Shown: positions 28,206-41,800, numbered from the stretch's first letter. The stretch is 64,000 nt of DNA from Strongyloides papillosus (GCA_005656395.1 SRSI01000004.1:124001-188000), one strand, 5' to 3'. Numbers and translations are program-made. Notes: a model not told the origin generated them from the letters alone.

Positions 28206-30263
28206 TATATGAAATAAAAAAATAATACCCTTTTATTGCTACCAAAAAAGCCTGATATCGACAGGCTATCTATGAGATATTCCATCTTTAACAAAGGTTT
28301 ATATAGTGATATTGTCATCACTATGTCAATACTAAATCTTAACTTATTAATTAATATAAATATATTTTTTTACCCTTCATAATAAGACAAACTACCACAA
28401 TAATAGCAATTAAAAATACAATGAATAAAACGCTTATATATACATTAATTTATCGTTAAAATATATTAAACCTAACTTTAACATCAAATTCTTTCGTTAT
28501 AAGACGATAGATCTACATTGCTACTAATAAATTTTGAATTATAAGAATATTATAAGTTATTTTAATACAAGAGAAAAAATATTGATCATTTAAAACACTG
28601 CAATTATGAATATGATTATTGTTAAGATCTCTAAAAGGAGTAATGATAATCTACGATATCAATTTATCAGTAAATAAAGTTTAAGTATAGCGAATAATTT
28701 ATCATCGTTATCCGTATTATAGTTGTATATTCATTTCAGTTTTTTAATAAATAAATTATAATTTAATTTATTTTGCTTCGTCCGACAAAATATTCTTATA
28801 AAAAGACGGAGCATAGGTGAAACAACGGTAGCAAATGAATACTCCAAATTCATTAAATACAAGGCAGTCTAAAGGTCTTGATAATTTAATATTTGTTCAT
28901 TTTAGCTATAAAAAGATATTATAATTACGCAAAATTGAGGAAAAAAGAGACGTTACTTTTTTAAAAGTAATTATTTTCTTAGTATATAATACTTTTTTAT
29001 GATTTCAAGCAGATTTGATAAGCAAATATTATCTTCATAATGTAGTACACTATGGTTCGTGAGAGATAAATGTAATGGTACTTTAAAAAATCAATAATAT
29101 GAATAGTTATGATATTCATTTGGTAACACATCATCTAGTGAAGCAGACTAAATATTTAATTTTACAGAATAGTTAATTAAAGTACGATTGAAATATTTTG
29201 TTCCTATAATTCTGTTAAAAAATTTTTAGTTGTAAAATTAGAAAGTTATCTCTAAATTTTGTCACAATAGTTATATTATTTTTTTATGGTTTAAAACTTT
29301 GATTAAAAGGTGTTTTTAAAAAATATTTTTATTATATATTATAAATGATCAACAATTGACTATCAGAAGGTGTAAAGTCACACAAAGTATGGAATAAAAT
29401 AACCTAAAAAAATTTAAGAAAAATGATCTTTTCGCTTCTCTTTTATATAGATAAACAGTTAATTTAAAAAAAAAACGCTTGTGTTTTATTAAATTCCTTT
29501 GCTAAAAAAATTATGCTTCGTTACATTATAATTTATGGAAAGTTAGCACACTATTCTATTAAAATGTCAAAAAAATAACTTAGATTAAACCATATTTTAT
29601 GGATTGAAAAAAATATAATTTAATCAAAAGGATTATGAGGAAAATTTATACTTAACTAAAACATTTGTTGATATTTTAAAATTTTTTTAGTAGATCCTAG
29701 TGGGTCATATATTAAAATAAATAAATAAATGATTGAATTTATTATAATTTAGTATTATAGAAAAATATGCTTTAAAATTCTTAACAACATAATATTCCTT
29801 TTAGTTCTTTCAAAATTATAAAAAGATACTTGAAAAAACATATATTTAAAAATTTATTTTTAAAACTTTATAACTATATTTTAATATCCGCCTCTTAAAT
29901 TTTTGTTAATTAAACTTATAATTAAGTTAACATATATTATTACTTTTAGAACAAATTAACTAGAAATAAAATGTGTATTGTATTTGCCAATTAGGTAAAA
30001 GTATAATATACTTATATGTCTATCTTTAATTCTACTGTAATTATTAAGATATCATAGTAAATTTTTTACCATATTTATCTGTAGTATAAGCATAGAAAAT
30101 TTAAAAATTATATTTGTTTTAATAATATCACATAAATAATACATTTTTAAATGTTATTATTATTCTTTATTTATAATGATATGGAATGAAAATTAATTTA
30201 TAATCTTAAATTTTATTATTAATAATAATATGTAAAGAATATTATTTTGTTGTTACTAATTAA
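28206..30263. other. AT-rich spacer
   Basis: No gene supported. A GC-richer patch near 28780-28880 has no sustained frame. Confidence 0.45.
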
Positions 30264-30436
30264 CTGAAAAAATTAGATATTTTACTCTTTGGAAAGAAAA
30301 ATGTTCCTGCTTTACTTGGAATCAAAAAGTATTTATTATTAGATGATAATAGATCAGGTAAATTCCAACATTTTTTAAATATCATTCCTCGTATCTTACA
30401 TCAAAGTATGTTTTTTGAACCGATTAATTAATTATA

Positions 30437-31891
30437 CAGGGTGGCCCACCTAAAACTCCCCAGACATTTGCATTTATATCTCCACGCATAGATAAGCTAC
30501 AAACATGGTATTATAATCATTTTGTAGCTGAAATATATCCCATCTTAAATCTATTGACAAATCAACAAAATGTGGACTCTAGGCGGAGTTATGGGCTTTT
30601 GAAATTTAGATGCATTTTTCGACTTTCACTAAATGTAACTTTTTTATTTGGAAAAATTTTTTAAAAATTGTTGCAGATTCTCAAAGTACAAAGTCTTTTG
30701 TACTGAATCCCAAAATTACATAAAAATTAAAGTCCGGCAACTTTGTTTAATTTTTAAATAAAAGTTAAAAATCTTGATTTTTTCCAAAAAATCGATATTT
30801 TTTAAGAATAAAATTTTAATCAGGTAATTTTTAAAACATTTTCATTGATATTCTGATAGCGTAAGCAAAGCTCTATCGAATAAGTATAGTGTCACTAAAT
30901 TTGATTAAGTTTGAAGAAAGTTATGAATAGTCAAAAATTGACCATTTTTTACAATAATTCTATAAAAAAAGAAAATATGTCAATCTTTTTTAAATTTTCG
31001 GGCACGGATTATGTTTTATTTTCAAAAGTATTCAAAATATTGTCCTTATTTGATAAAAACTCGCTCATATTTTAAAAATACAGGGTATGAGATTATAAGT
31101 GGATATACAAGAAATTAAAAAAAACACATTATAATTGTTCTTACAGAGTAATATCTATTCAAAATAGTTTAAAACAATTGTAAATAGTGTGAAAATATTA
31201 GAAAAATTATTTTTTTCTTGAATTTGGGTGATAAGGAATATTTCAGTTCTTTAGACAATTTATGAACAAACAAGTAATAACCTGTAAACTAATATGGATA
31301 AGTAGTGTTATTATTGCTATTAGAATATCATAAAGATCGGGGAAAGTATTATTTGTATTTTAACTTTCAAATGAAAGTGTCAAAAAGTCGACTTTGGCAA
31401 ATCATAACTTCTTTCAAAGTCAACTGTTCAGAACGGTCATGTACTCATTCAATAGAGCTTTGCTTACTCTACTAGAATATCAAAAAAACATTTTTAAAAA
31501 TTATCTGATTAAAATTTTATTTTTAAAAAACATCGATTTTTTGACAAAAATCAAGATTTTTAACATTTATTTAAAAATTAAACAAAGTTGCCGGACTTCA
31601 ATTTTTATGTAATTTTGGGATTCAGTATAAAAGACTTTGTACTTTGAGAATCTGCAACAATTTTTAAAAAATCTTTCCAAATAAAAAAGTTACATTTAGT
31701 GAAAGTTAAAAAATGCACCTAAATTTTGAAAGCCCATAACTCCGCCTAGAATCCACATTTTGTTGATTTGTCAATAGATTTAGAATGGGATATATCTCAG
31801 CTACAAAATGATTATAATGCCATGTTTGTAGCTTATCTATGCGTGGAGATAAATATGCAAATGTCTGGGGAGTTTTAGGTGGGCCACCCTG
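30437..31891. mobile_element. Foldback transposon with about 500-base inverted arms
   Basis: The ends are CAGGGTGGCCCACCTAAAAC and its inverted copy at 31872-31891, with TA on each outer side (30435-30436, 31892-31893). The left arm (30437 to about 30940) and the right arm (about 31385-31891) are inverted copies with scattered differences; for example TCTCCACGCATAGATAAGCT and CAAAGTTGCCGGACTT occur in both arms. Total 1455 bases with a unique centre of roughly 450 bases. No transposase frame; the open frame at 31394-31612 lies inside the arm and is not a gene. The TA duplication suggests Tc1/mariner-type mobilisation; the exact superfamily is not resolved. Confidence 0.88.
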
Positions 31892-32414
31892 TATACTTAA
31901 GAAATAGATTATTAATCCATACCAATGTCAATTTTATTTATCAATGAATTTTACACACTCACAGTATCAAAACGAATATCGTTTTACAAAAGAAGTTATT
32001 ATTGGTGAAATTAGGGGTGTAAAGATAAAAAACACTATAGAAATTAATTACCATGTATATATGTAACTTATATGTATTTTTTAAATAATATGCTTTACTT
32101 TTCAAAAATTGTAAAGAGTGATTTAAATTCAATTGTTAGATTTGATTATAAGCAAGTTACATTTAAAGCATTGACTGTAAAGTAAGAAAATGAACGATTT
32201 AAAGAAGGCACAATAAAACTTAAAATTGTTACTTCAACAATGAAAAAAGTCAATGGAAAGTACAAAACATATTATTACAAATTATTTTTTAATATATTTA
32301 CTTATTTTTTGTTTAAACAGTTTAGTGCTGTTGCAGGAGAAAATTATTTATCATGTTTTATAAAATTTTTAATATCATAATTTAAGTTTACCTCATTATT
32401 TCTTTTGTAGGCTA

Positions 32415-34306
32415 AAACACAAGAAAAAAATTGGAAAAATTTTGACAAATCTATCTAAAATGCAATAAAAAATTCTCACCTGTTAAAAAAATCAACATTT
32501 ATTCAAATTTTAAAACTACACACAAAAAATAAAAAGGACACAAGTTTGCATAAAATGTAACAAATTTGTCCCACTTAAAAAAAATTGAATTTTCTTAATT
32601 TGCGACTAATTTTTCCTCAACTATTTCGTATTTAAAAATTAAAACAATAATTAGAGGATTGTTAAAATAAATTTTTATTTTTTAGTAAATTTTTTTAATT
32701 TTAAAACTTAAGTTTTTTCTACAATAAATTTTAAAATGCAAATTTAGAATTTTATTTTAAGTAAAATTACAAACACTTTCGTAAAAAAACATTTTTAACA
32801 TATTACAGTACATTTTTTCTATGTTTCAATAGTTTGAGTAATTATAAATCATATTTTTATATGAAATTTTCTTATTTGATAGTTCAAATTTTTTTATAAT
32901 GTCTTTAAGAACATCTTTTAAAATCAAACTTATGAAAAGTTATAAATAATATGAATTTTTATTTATAGTAGAAAGATTTTTTTAGGTATTTTAATTTAAA
33001 ATAAGACGAAAACTAAAATAATATTTTTAATTAATAATCTTTTGTGTAAGTAAATAATTATTACTTTTCATTATTATTGTTTGAAAATTTTCAAATTTTT
33101 AAACTTATTGTTGTTAATAAATTGTTTTAATTGGTGATTTTTCCTTAAACATTTAAAACTTCATGTTAAATTAACTTTAATAATGTATTCAATAAAAAAA
33201 ACAAGTTGGGATCTACAATGAGCTTAATGTCATAAAAAATATCAAAATTAAAAAAAGCCACATTAATTTAAAAAGTCACACATATATATTTTTGTAAAAA
33301 TACGGGAAAATGTATGCGACAACCAAATATTTTGCGTCGTTTTAAAATTTTTGTTGTCGCTTGATATTTATAAAATTTAAATAATATTGAATTTTTTAAA
33401 ATGGTGGGACATTTTTTGCATTATAGATTGAATTGTCAAAAGTTGTCTTTTTTATTTTTTGTGTGTATCAAGCGACAGCAAATATGTTTTTAACGATGAA
33501 AAATATTAGGTTGTCGCAAAATTTGGCTGTTTTTTTACAAAATTATATGTTTTATATTTTAAGTAATGTAACTTTTATTTAATCTTAACGTTTTTGATAT
33601 AATTCTAACCTTAGGATCTATTTTTTTTTCTATTATACATGAAATATGTTGTTAGAACTCAATTTCGTCTAAAGTTGTTAAGTTTTAATAAAAATCATTG
33701 TTCTAAACAATTCAGTAGCAACAATAAGTATAAAAAATACATAATAATAATAACAAAAAGCCAAAAATTATTATTTAACCAAACAAAGCATTAATAATTA
33801 AAAGTATTATTTTAGTATTTGTTCTTTCTTATATTAAGTTTAAATATGTAGAGGATATTTTTTATTACAGATAAAAATGCATATAATTTTCATAGATTTA
33901 ATTTTTTGAATAAGGTCATTAAAGTCAATAAAAAAATTTTTCGACCTTCAGAAGAGTGTAATTTTATAATAAAAAGTATAATTATTAATAACTCAAACTA
34001 TTAAAACTTATTGATAAAAATATTTTGGTATGTTCAGAATTGTTTTTATAGAAGCATTTATAATCTTACATAAAATTCTAATCTTATATTTAAAAAAGTA
34101 TCTGAAGAAGACAATCTAGGTTTTAAAATACCAATAATATAATAAGAAATAGAAGCTTATTCTAATAACTACTTAATTATTGCTTTAATTTCTAAGTACG
34201 TTATAATTGCGATAAAATTAGTCACAAATCAAGAAAATTCAAATTTTGATAGGTGGAAAAAATTTATTATATTTTACGCAAAAATGCTTCCCTATTTTTT
34301 TGTGGG
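32415..34306 (-). mobile_element. TIR-family element, copy D, interrupted by copy A
   Basis: Two pieces, 32415-32516 and 33468-34306, are collinear with copy B (same orientation). Both copies share the AATTTTGACAA-TCTATCT start region, the ATCAAGCGA-AGCAAA segment and the AAAATTAGTC-CAAATCAA end region. Removing copy A plus one TA gives a 941-base element, nearly the size of copy A (947). Its ends are eroded (AACACAAGAAAAAAATTGG; TTTTTTTGTGGGTG). Confidence 0.8.
32519..33465 (+). mobile_element. TIR-family element, copy A (inserted into copy D)
   Basis: 947 bases, starting CACACAAAAAATAAAAAGGA and ending in the inverted form at 33465, with TA at 32517-32518 and 33466-33467. Copy B shows the unoccupied site (TTTTAAAAATATCAAGCG), which proves the boundaries and the TA duplication. 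A subterminal part rich in GCGACAACC/TTGTCGC inverted motifs (about 33315-33365) may be a transposase-binding region. No coding capacity, so it must depend on an enzyme supplied elsewhere. Confidence 0.88.
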
Positions 34307-35036
34307 TGGAAAGTATTTATTGAGGAAACACTTAATTACTAACATTTTACAAGACAACTATGAAAGTGATTATTTTCTACATATTGGAAAATATTATTTT
34401 TTAGTTAGTGAGTATTTTTTGGAATGAAAACAAAAATTTAAAAATTTTTATATAGATAAAAAAGTGTTTATCTTATGAATAATAGTCTCGTTTATAAAAT
34501 ACTATTTTTATTAAACTGATTCATATTACGCATTCTTTTAATTATCATTTTTATTAGTTTCTTTAAATGAATATTATATTTTTGTTCCGGATCTTTAAAA
34601 GATAACTTTATTGGTAAATTTATTTTAATAACTGTAGGTTTTTTTTTTCGATAAATAACACATTATTCTCATAAATCTACATCAAGAAATTGAATATATA
34701 ACAATAGATGTAAAATACCACTCAGGCAATGATAGTATTTTTATTTTTAGAATAATTAGTTATAATGCTGGAGATTAAATTAGCACTAAAACTATGAAAT
34801 ATTTATTTGCAGATCTAGATGTTCAAAATAATTGTCAAAGAAAAAATGATAAACTAGAAAGTTTGAAAAGTCAATTTCAAATTACGAACAATCAATATCT
34901 TGATGATGACAATGAGGTAAAAAAAATTATAGAATGTATAAATAATACATTAACTGATACATCATCATTAGCTTGTTGTAAAATTTACTATATTAGCACG
35001 GTGAAGCTGAAAAGATGGACTATAAATCAATTTTAA

Positions 35037-36744
35037 AAATAAAACTACCAATAAAGTAGTCCTTTTTTAAGGGTGATTACTATTTAAACGCGTATAATCA
35101 TCAATTTAGAAATATAGGTTATATATGAATGTATTCACTATTCTTTAAACTTTAATAAGTATTTTTTATTTTAAATTTTATTGATTATATAAACATTTAA
35201 CATACAATTTTTTTAATCTAATACGCTAAAAAGTTATTCTTATGGAAAAAAAGTTAATTTCTATATATATGGTTATAAAGTTTTTATTTTAAAAATACAC
35301 AAATTTAAATTTTATAATTTTTTTATGAGTATATTTTTTAATGAGATTATATTTATTATAATCACCATTTAAAATGTACATTCATCGCGTAGTTATGATA
35401 AATATAAATGATTGGACTAAAAATTTAATTAATTTATCTAATTATTATTATTGTTATAAAAATGTAGACAAATTCTTCTATTTTTAATTTTACAAACATG
35501 CTAATGGAAAATTAAGAATTGGTATCTATATTATAACTTTATTCAGCCATGTTTTAAAAGATAGTAAATTATTTTTATAATAAAAATGGTATAATAAACT
35601 TTTAAATTTGAAAACATTTTTTTCTACACAATTTTTTAAAATAAACTAAAGATCATTTTCTTTTTTGATTTTACAATACATGTCTCTTAACTCCTATCTA
35701 AAAGATGAATATATAAAATCATAAAAAACAAGGTATAAATATGTGATAATACTATAAATTTTTGAAATTCTTTTTGATATGTTGATAAGAAACATTATAT
35801 TATTTGTACCATTTAAGTTTTTTTAAGTATAAATGATATTATCATTAATTACACAGTGCGTCATAAGTTATCATATATGTACAAATTAATAGGAAAATTA
35901 AATATTATAAAAAGCTTAATAATTATTAACTGATTTTTGGATATTTTATATAAGTCTTCAGTAAATTTCTTGTTATTTTATGATGATAAAAATGTACTAA
36001 TTATAACGAGCTATTAATATTTACTGTAAACATACCTCGTAAAATTGAATTTAGAAATTTATTAAAACATTTAGGTTTTTATGTAATAAAATTAAATGTT
36101 TCTTTTATTTAGCAATGCAAAACTAGAATAGTTAGTAAAATGAATATGTAAAATTATTTTATAAAAACTGTTAGCATAATTAATATATATTTTTAAATTT
36201 AAATATGCAGACACCTTTGTGCAATAATACGGGTGTGATTGATAATTAAATGTTTATTCTTAACAGAATTATAAAAAATACTATATATGTATGGGAAATA
36301 TTTTATTATTAATAATAAAATTTTATTGTTTCATTATGTGCCAAAAAATATAGTGTTGTAAAATGTTTCATTATAAATACTTCATTTCATATATATTTTT
36401 AAGAAATATTTTATTAATGTCTAAATAACAAAATTATATATTTTTTACCCAGTTTTTAACAATTTTATATTAATTGGAAGTTTTATTTTTCTAAAGTTAA
36501 TAAATACTTTGTTGAATATATTTTTTTAACTTTCAAAACATTTTTGCATAAAAGAATTTTTTTTTATTTAACGGCTAAAATAGCAATATTTCTTAAAACA
36601 AAACTTTTCAATTGAATGTAAAAATTGCCCATGCATTTTAATTTTTAAAATTAAATTCTAAATATTTTGTTTAATGATTAATTTAATTAGCCCTAGATTT
36701 TTAGCACATTATTCTATAAAACAATAAAAAATATAGTAATCTAA
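35037..36744. other. AT-rich spacer
   Basis: No gene or repeat boundary recognised. Confidence 0.45.
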
Positions 36745-36746
36745 TA

Positions 36747-37997
36747 CACACAAAAAATAAAAAGGACAAATTTTGACAATTCTATCTATAATGCAAAAAA
36801 ATGTTCCACCATTTTAAAAAATTGAATATTATTCAAATTTTAAAAATATCAAGCGATAGCAAAAATTTTAAAACGACGCAAAATATTAGGTTGTCGCATA
36901 CATTTTTCCATTTTTTTACAAAAATACATATGTTTGACTTTTTAAATTAATGTGGCTTTTTTTTAATTTTGATATTTTTTATAACATTGTGCTCATTTTA
37001 GATCCCAACTTGTTTTTTATCTTTATTTTATAAAATACGTTATTAAAGTTAATTTTGTTTGAAGTTATAAATGTTTAAATAAAAACCACCAATTTAAACA
37101 ATTTACTAACAACAATAAGTTTAGAAATTTAAAAATTTTCTAACAATAATAATGTGAAAAGTAATAATTATTTACCCACACAAAAGTTATTAATTAGAAA
37201 TTTTATTTTAGTTTTCGTTCTTATTTTGAATTAAAATACGAAAAAGTTATTATTTTTACTATAAAATAAAATCCATATTATCTATGGCTTTTCATAAGTT
37301 TAATTTTTTAAGATGATCTTTAAAGACATTATAAAAAAAATTTAGACTATCAAATATGAAAATCTCACATAAAATATAATTTAATGATAACTCAAACTAT
37401 TGAAACATAAAAAAATGTACTGTAATAGGTTAAAAATGTTTTTTATGAAAGTGTTGTAATTTTACTTAAAATTAAATTCTAACCTTGTATTTTAAAATGT
37501 ATTGTAGAAAGCAGCTTAAGTTTTAAAATAAAAAAAATTTACTAAAAAATAGAAACTTATTTAAATAATCCTCTAGTTATTGAGAAAAAGTGTATTGTTC
37601 TGGAGCCCCACTCTCTAATTGGAATGCCAAAGATAGGTTAGAATAATATTTTATTAGACAAGAAAAGTACGATGTAGAGAAAAACAAATAGACTGACAAT
37701 AAAAAAGTTTTGTGGGTATTTATACTCTAAAAATCGTTACATTGCGATGATAATAAACTAAAATATCAAGCTTTACGCTTGATTCACAATAGCTAAAGTA
37801 AAAGAACAATTTTTACAATCTACATAACTCCACAAATAAGCTTAATATATAAACCAAATATTCCACTATTGTTTTAATTTTTATACACGAAATAATTGTG
37901 ATAAAATTAGTCGCAAATCAAAAAAATTCAAATTTTTTTAGGTGGGACAAATTTGTTACATTTTATGCAAACCTGTGTCCTTTTTATTTTTTGTGTG
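36747..37997 (-). mobile_element. TIR-family element, copy B
   Basis: Begins CACACAAAAAATAAAAAGGA at 36747, ends TTTTTATTTTTTGTGTG at 37997, TA on both sides (36745-36746, 37998-37999). It is an inverted copy of A over its whole length, apart from an extra 284-base block at 37583-37866. The terminal 20-odd bases are almost identical between A and B, which points to recent activity of the family. Confidence 0.88.
37583..37866. mobile_element. Insertion inside copy B, flanked by 5-base direct repeat
   Basis: Absent from copies A and D at the same point (TAATTATTGTTTTAAT in the family). The block is bounded by TATTG at 37578-37582 and 37867-37871, so it looks like a separate insertion with a 5-base target duplication. 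It contains a GC-richer start (TTCTGGAGCCCCACTCTC). A solo LTR is possible but the ends are not TG...CA, so the type is open. Confidence 0.55.
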
Positions 37998-37999
37998 TA

Positions 38000-38846
38000 G
38001 GATAATAACAAATGTATTTTTATTTAATAGTGCAGTTTTAGAAGGTTATAAGTGAAAATATTTAAAAATTTAGTGGAAAATTATTATTTATACTATTTCT
38101 TTATAAAAAACAAAACTTTCTCATAAAAATAACCTTTTTAAATAATAAAAAATAATTAAGTATCTATTTTTCACAATATATCTTAATACTCATATATTAT
38201 TTTTTAATATTTGGATGCTAAATATATCCATAATATAAAGACTATTTCGAATAATATATTAGAACTTAATAATTTTAAAATTTACAAATAAAATGAATCA
38301 TTAGTAATTATAATAGTAAGTTTTTAAAAAAAAACAATATGAAAAGTGTATACTTATATACTATAAATTTTTAATATTTAGCTCTATATATAACAACTGT
38401 TGTAAGAAAATCATACAATTAAACTCGTTATTATTTACAAATTGACATTTTCATTAATTTTTAATTAGAAATTATTTTATAAATACTATTTTTTAATTCA
38501 ACCATTTTTTAAAATTTAAATTTTATTTCATTTAAATTGGTTTTTTTAATAAAATGTAGTTTTAAAGTGTAAAAAAGGCTAACTATTTAGTTGTAAGCAT
38601 TCTTAAATTAATTAACTTTATAAACAAAAAGGAGCATTATCTTTAATGTTTTTTTTGGATTACCATTATAGATGTATATTTATAACAATTTTAAAATATT
38701 CATTATTTTTCTTAATAATAAATAGAGACATTTTATGAATAAAAATATTTTTATATTTTGTAGGGTGCACAAATTCCTATACAAGTAACTAGCAAATAAA
38801 TGTTTAAAAAAGTAATATTTTTCATGTATTACTCTCTTTAATGTTT
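38000..38846. other. AT-rich spacer, 3' flank of mks-5
   Basis: I see no gene; the last bases are the probable 3' UTR of the minus-strand mks-5 gene. Confidence 0.45.
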
Positions 38847-41800
38847 CTAAATATAGTTTATGTTGACGTCAACATTAACTGACGCAACCCAATCTCCTTC
38901 ATTGCTAAAAACTTTTAGTTCTATTAAATGACCAATACCAATATATTGAAGATCCATAGAAGCCATTCCAATATCATCACATTCACCTTCATCACCTGGA
39001 TCTGATACCATTGTAAACGTAAGTTTATTTCCAAGTTCTTGCCATTGTTCTAATAATTCAACTTGTCTATTTGTTAGAATATATTTATTTTTATTCTCCA
39101 TGAAAACAGGTATATTAGGATATCTTGGTATTGGAAATGATTGTTTTGTTTCACATAAGTCATGATTTATATCAATAATTTGCCACTCAAAAAATACTTT
39201 ACATTTTATGTTATTGCCGTATATATAATAAAAATTTTCCGTTGTAAAAAACGACATAACATTTATATACAATGTTGCTTTTTGTGATGCATCATTTTCA
39301 TTATTATTCATAGATGTTGAATAATGAGTTATTGGTTTTATAGATTTCATCATTTCATTATCATATAATGAAGGTTCTTTTTTTTTTAATAATTTAACCT
39401 TTTTTTCACTTTTAATAAATGAACTATTTGAAGTTATGCTAGTTGAAGGTGATATTGAATGATGTAAAGGACTCATGAATCCAACACCTTTTTTGTAATG
39501 TGGTATTTCATTTCTATCAGATGATTTACTTACACTTGTTTTATCAGATTTAAGTGAATTACTATCAAGACAACTTTTAACTTCAGGAGAATTAATAAAA
39601 TTTTCTCTTTCTGTTGATTTTTCAACGTCTGTGTCATTTTCATTCTCTGAATTATACACGTTTATCGATGTTGTTATTTGCGGTAAAGAATCTAAAGATT
39701 TTGAATCACCAACTTTCATTTCTGTTACTGTTACAATGGAACTATTTGATGAGGCAGATTCCTCATTGACTTTTTGTGTTCGAGGTACTACTATTGGTTT
39801 TAACTGCTTTGGTAAGGTTTTTTTTATTGATGTTTTTACTAATGAATTTTCATAAGAGATCTTATTATTATGTGATTCTTTTGTATCTTCCTTTGGTGAA
39901 TCATTTTTTGTATATGTTCTAGTATCAGAACTTGTTGTAGACGATGTTTTAGAACTTCCATACATATCCATGTTATTTTTATTTAAAGTATTATCTTTAA
40001 CGAACTCCTCTTTTTTATTCTCATCAATAAAATTACCTAATGGTTTGTCAAAGAAATCTTTTTCTTCCTTTCTTTCACCTATATATAGCCAACCTTAATT
40101 TTATTTCTGATTTTTTTCCATTTCCTAAATATGTATCAAAATCACCATACAATGGTTTATTTAATTCCATATTACTAACATCAATATTAGAATAACATAA
40201 AACAGCTTCTTCAAAAATGTTATTATCTGAGAGAGTTTTTGAACATTTATCTGCATCAACAATATAAATAAAGATACTTTCCTTTTTGAGATTATTTATA
40301 CTTTCATTATTTATTGAAATATTCCATTCTTTGTGACAATTATACATAGGATTAGGTCCTTTTACAGGGTCACTTAAAAATGCTTGATGGCCTGGAATTT
40401 GATAAGCAATAAATGTTGTGATATTAGGATTATTTGTTATTTCTGTGATATTTGAAATTGAATAAATATCAACATTTATACATATTTCAGGAACATTTAA
40501 TTCTTCGTCAGACGATTCTGAATTACTTTCTTTTTTAGGCTTTGATATTAATTGAATAGATTTATCCTTAGATGAATTTTTTGAAATTGTTGATTTGTTA
40601 CTTTCTTTAGAAGTATTTGATTTAGATGATTCTTTTTGTTTATCGATAATTGTTGGAATTTTTTCTTTTTTAATAAATTGTTTAGTATCATTGAATGGTA
40701 TACTATTATCTACAGATGATATATTAATATTATTTTTATTATCTTCTATAATTTTATTGTTTAATAATGGTTGTGTAGAAATATTTTCTTTGATGACATC
40801 CTTTATGTTATCATTGAAGTATAAATTTTTATATCCTTCTTTAATACATTCAAAAATTGCATCTGTCAAAATAATATTATACCTTATTGATCCTATTTCT
40901 ACTTTATCATTTAAATTATATATAATAACGTCATTCTCCAATACCTTTGGTGTTGTAAAAAGTGATTTTAATAAAATTATCCCTGATCCTAATTTACTAC
41001 AATCAGATCCAATAACTTTGTATAACTCCACATGAATTCCCTCATTCTCCATGTAATAAACCAATAGTTCAGAAACTAATAAATCATATATTGCTGTATA
41101 CTCAAATGAACGTGATAGGCCACTAAATGTTGGTGTTGTTAAAATTTCAAAATTAAAAAATTCAAGTGAAATAAAGTATATAGTTTGCGAGTTAGTGAAA
41201 AATCCCTCATCAAATTGGATTCCTTTTAATATTACTGACATTTCATTGATAGTTCTAATCTCATGAGATTGAATGGATGGAAATGGTCCTGGATACACAT
41301 CAATATTATAAGGTAAATCATATTTTTTATTAATTTGTCCCTTCAATTTATTTATTTCGAGATTATGCTTTGTATTAATTTCTTCAATCCTCAGTTTTCT
41401 TTTTGTTAACTCTTCTGATAATAAACGATTATTCATTTTAAGAATTTTGATCTCTTCGACTTGTTTTTCATTAATGCTATGTTGGAGGACCAATAAATTC
41501 CTTAACTTCTCCATCTCTTCATGCATTTCCTCGAACATTTTTTTATATTCATAATCTTTGTTATCAGTAAGGCCATCCTCCTCCGCATATTTTTTTAACA
41601 TAATATTAATATTATCAAATAAATAGTTAACATTTTTATTCAAATTTATTGTATTTTCTTTGGAATACCCTATTTGTGATAATTCATTTAAGACAGTCTT
41701 TAATTCTAAGTTTGATTTATTAATATCAATATTATGGCTAATATTTGTTAAATGTTTCTCTAATGCCTTCTTCTCAATATTTAAATATTGAATTCGTTTC

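Larger units (their letters stand above)
30264..35036 (+). pseudogene. Unrecognised gene broken up by transposon insertions
   Basis: Protein-like plus-strand segments lie in order between mobile elements. 30264-30431 reads ...VPALLGIKKYLLLDDNRSGK... . Then comes the foldback element. 31951-32066 reads QYQNEYRFTKEVIIGEIRG. 32105-32381 reads IVRFDYKQVTFKALTVK, a stop, then KLKIVTSTMKKVNGKYKTYY and FSAVAGENYLSCF. Then comes the nested TIR element. 34309-34428 reads KYLLRKHLITNILQDNYESD. Finally 34665-35036 reads HQEIEYITIDVKYHSGNDSI, a single stop at about 34776, then 80 further codons. The codon-like composition of these pieces contrasts with the spacers. I do not recognise the family, and whether all pieces belong to one gene is inference. 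Confidence 0.45.

Noticed and set aside
31394..31612. Open frame of 72 codons
   Set aside because: It lies wholly in the right arm of the foldback element and is a low-complexity Lys/Phe/Ile translation.
38847..40074. A separate gene starting at the methionine near 39971, independent of the upstream coiled-coil gene
   Set aside because: The open frame continues upstream past that methionine to the TATATA tract, where the C2 domain of mks-5 ends. The C-terminal domain is the RPGR-interacting domain that RPGRIP1L proteins always carry, so it is one gene with a frame break.
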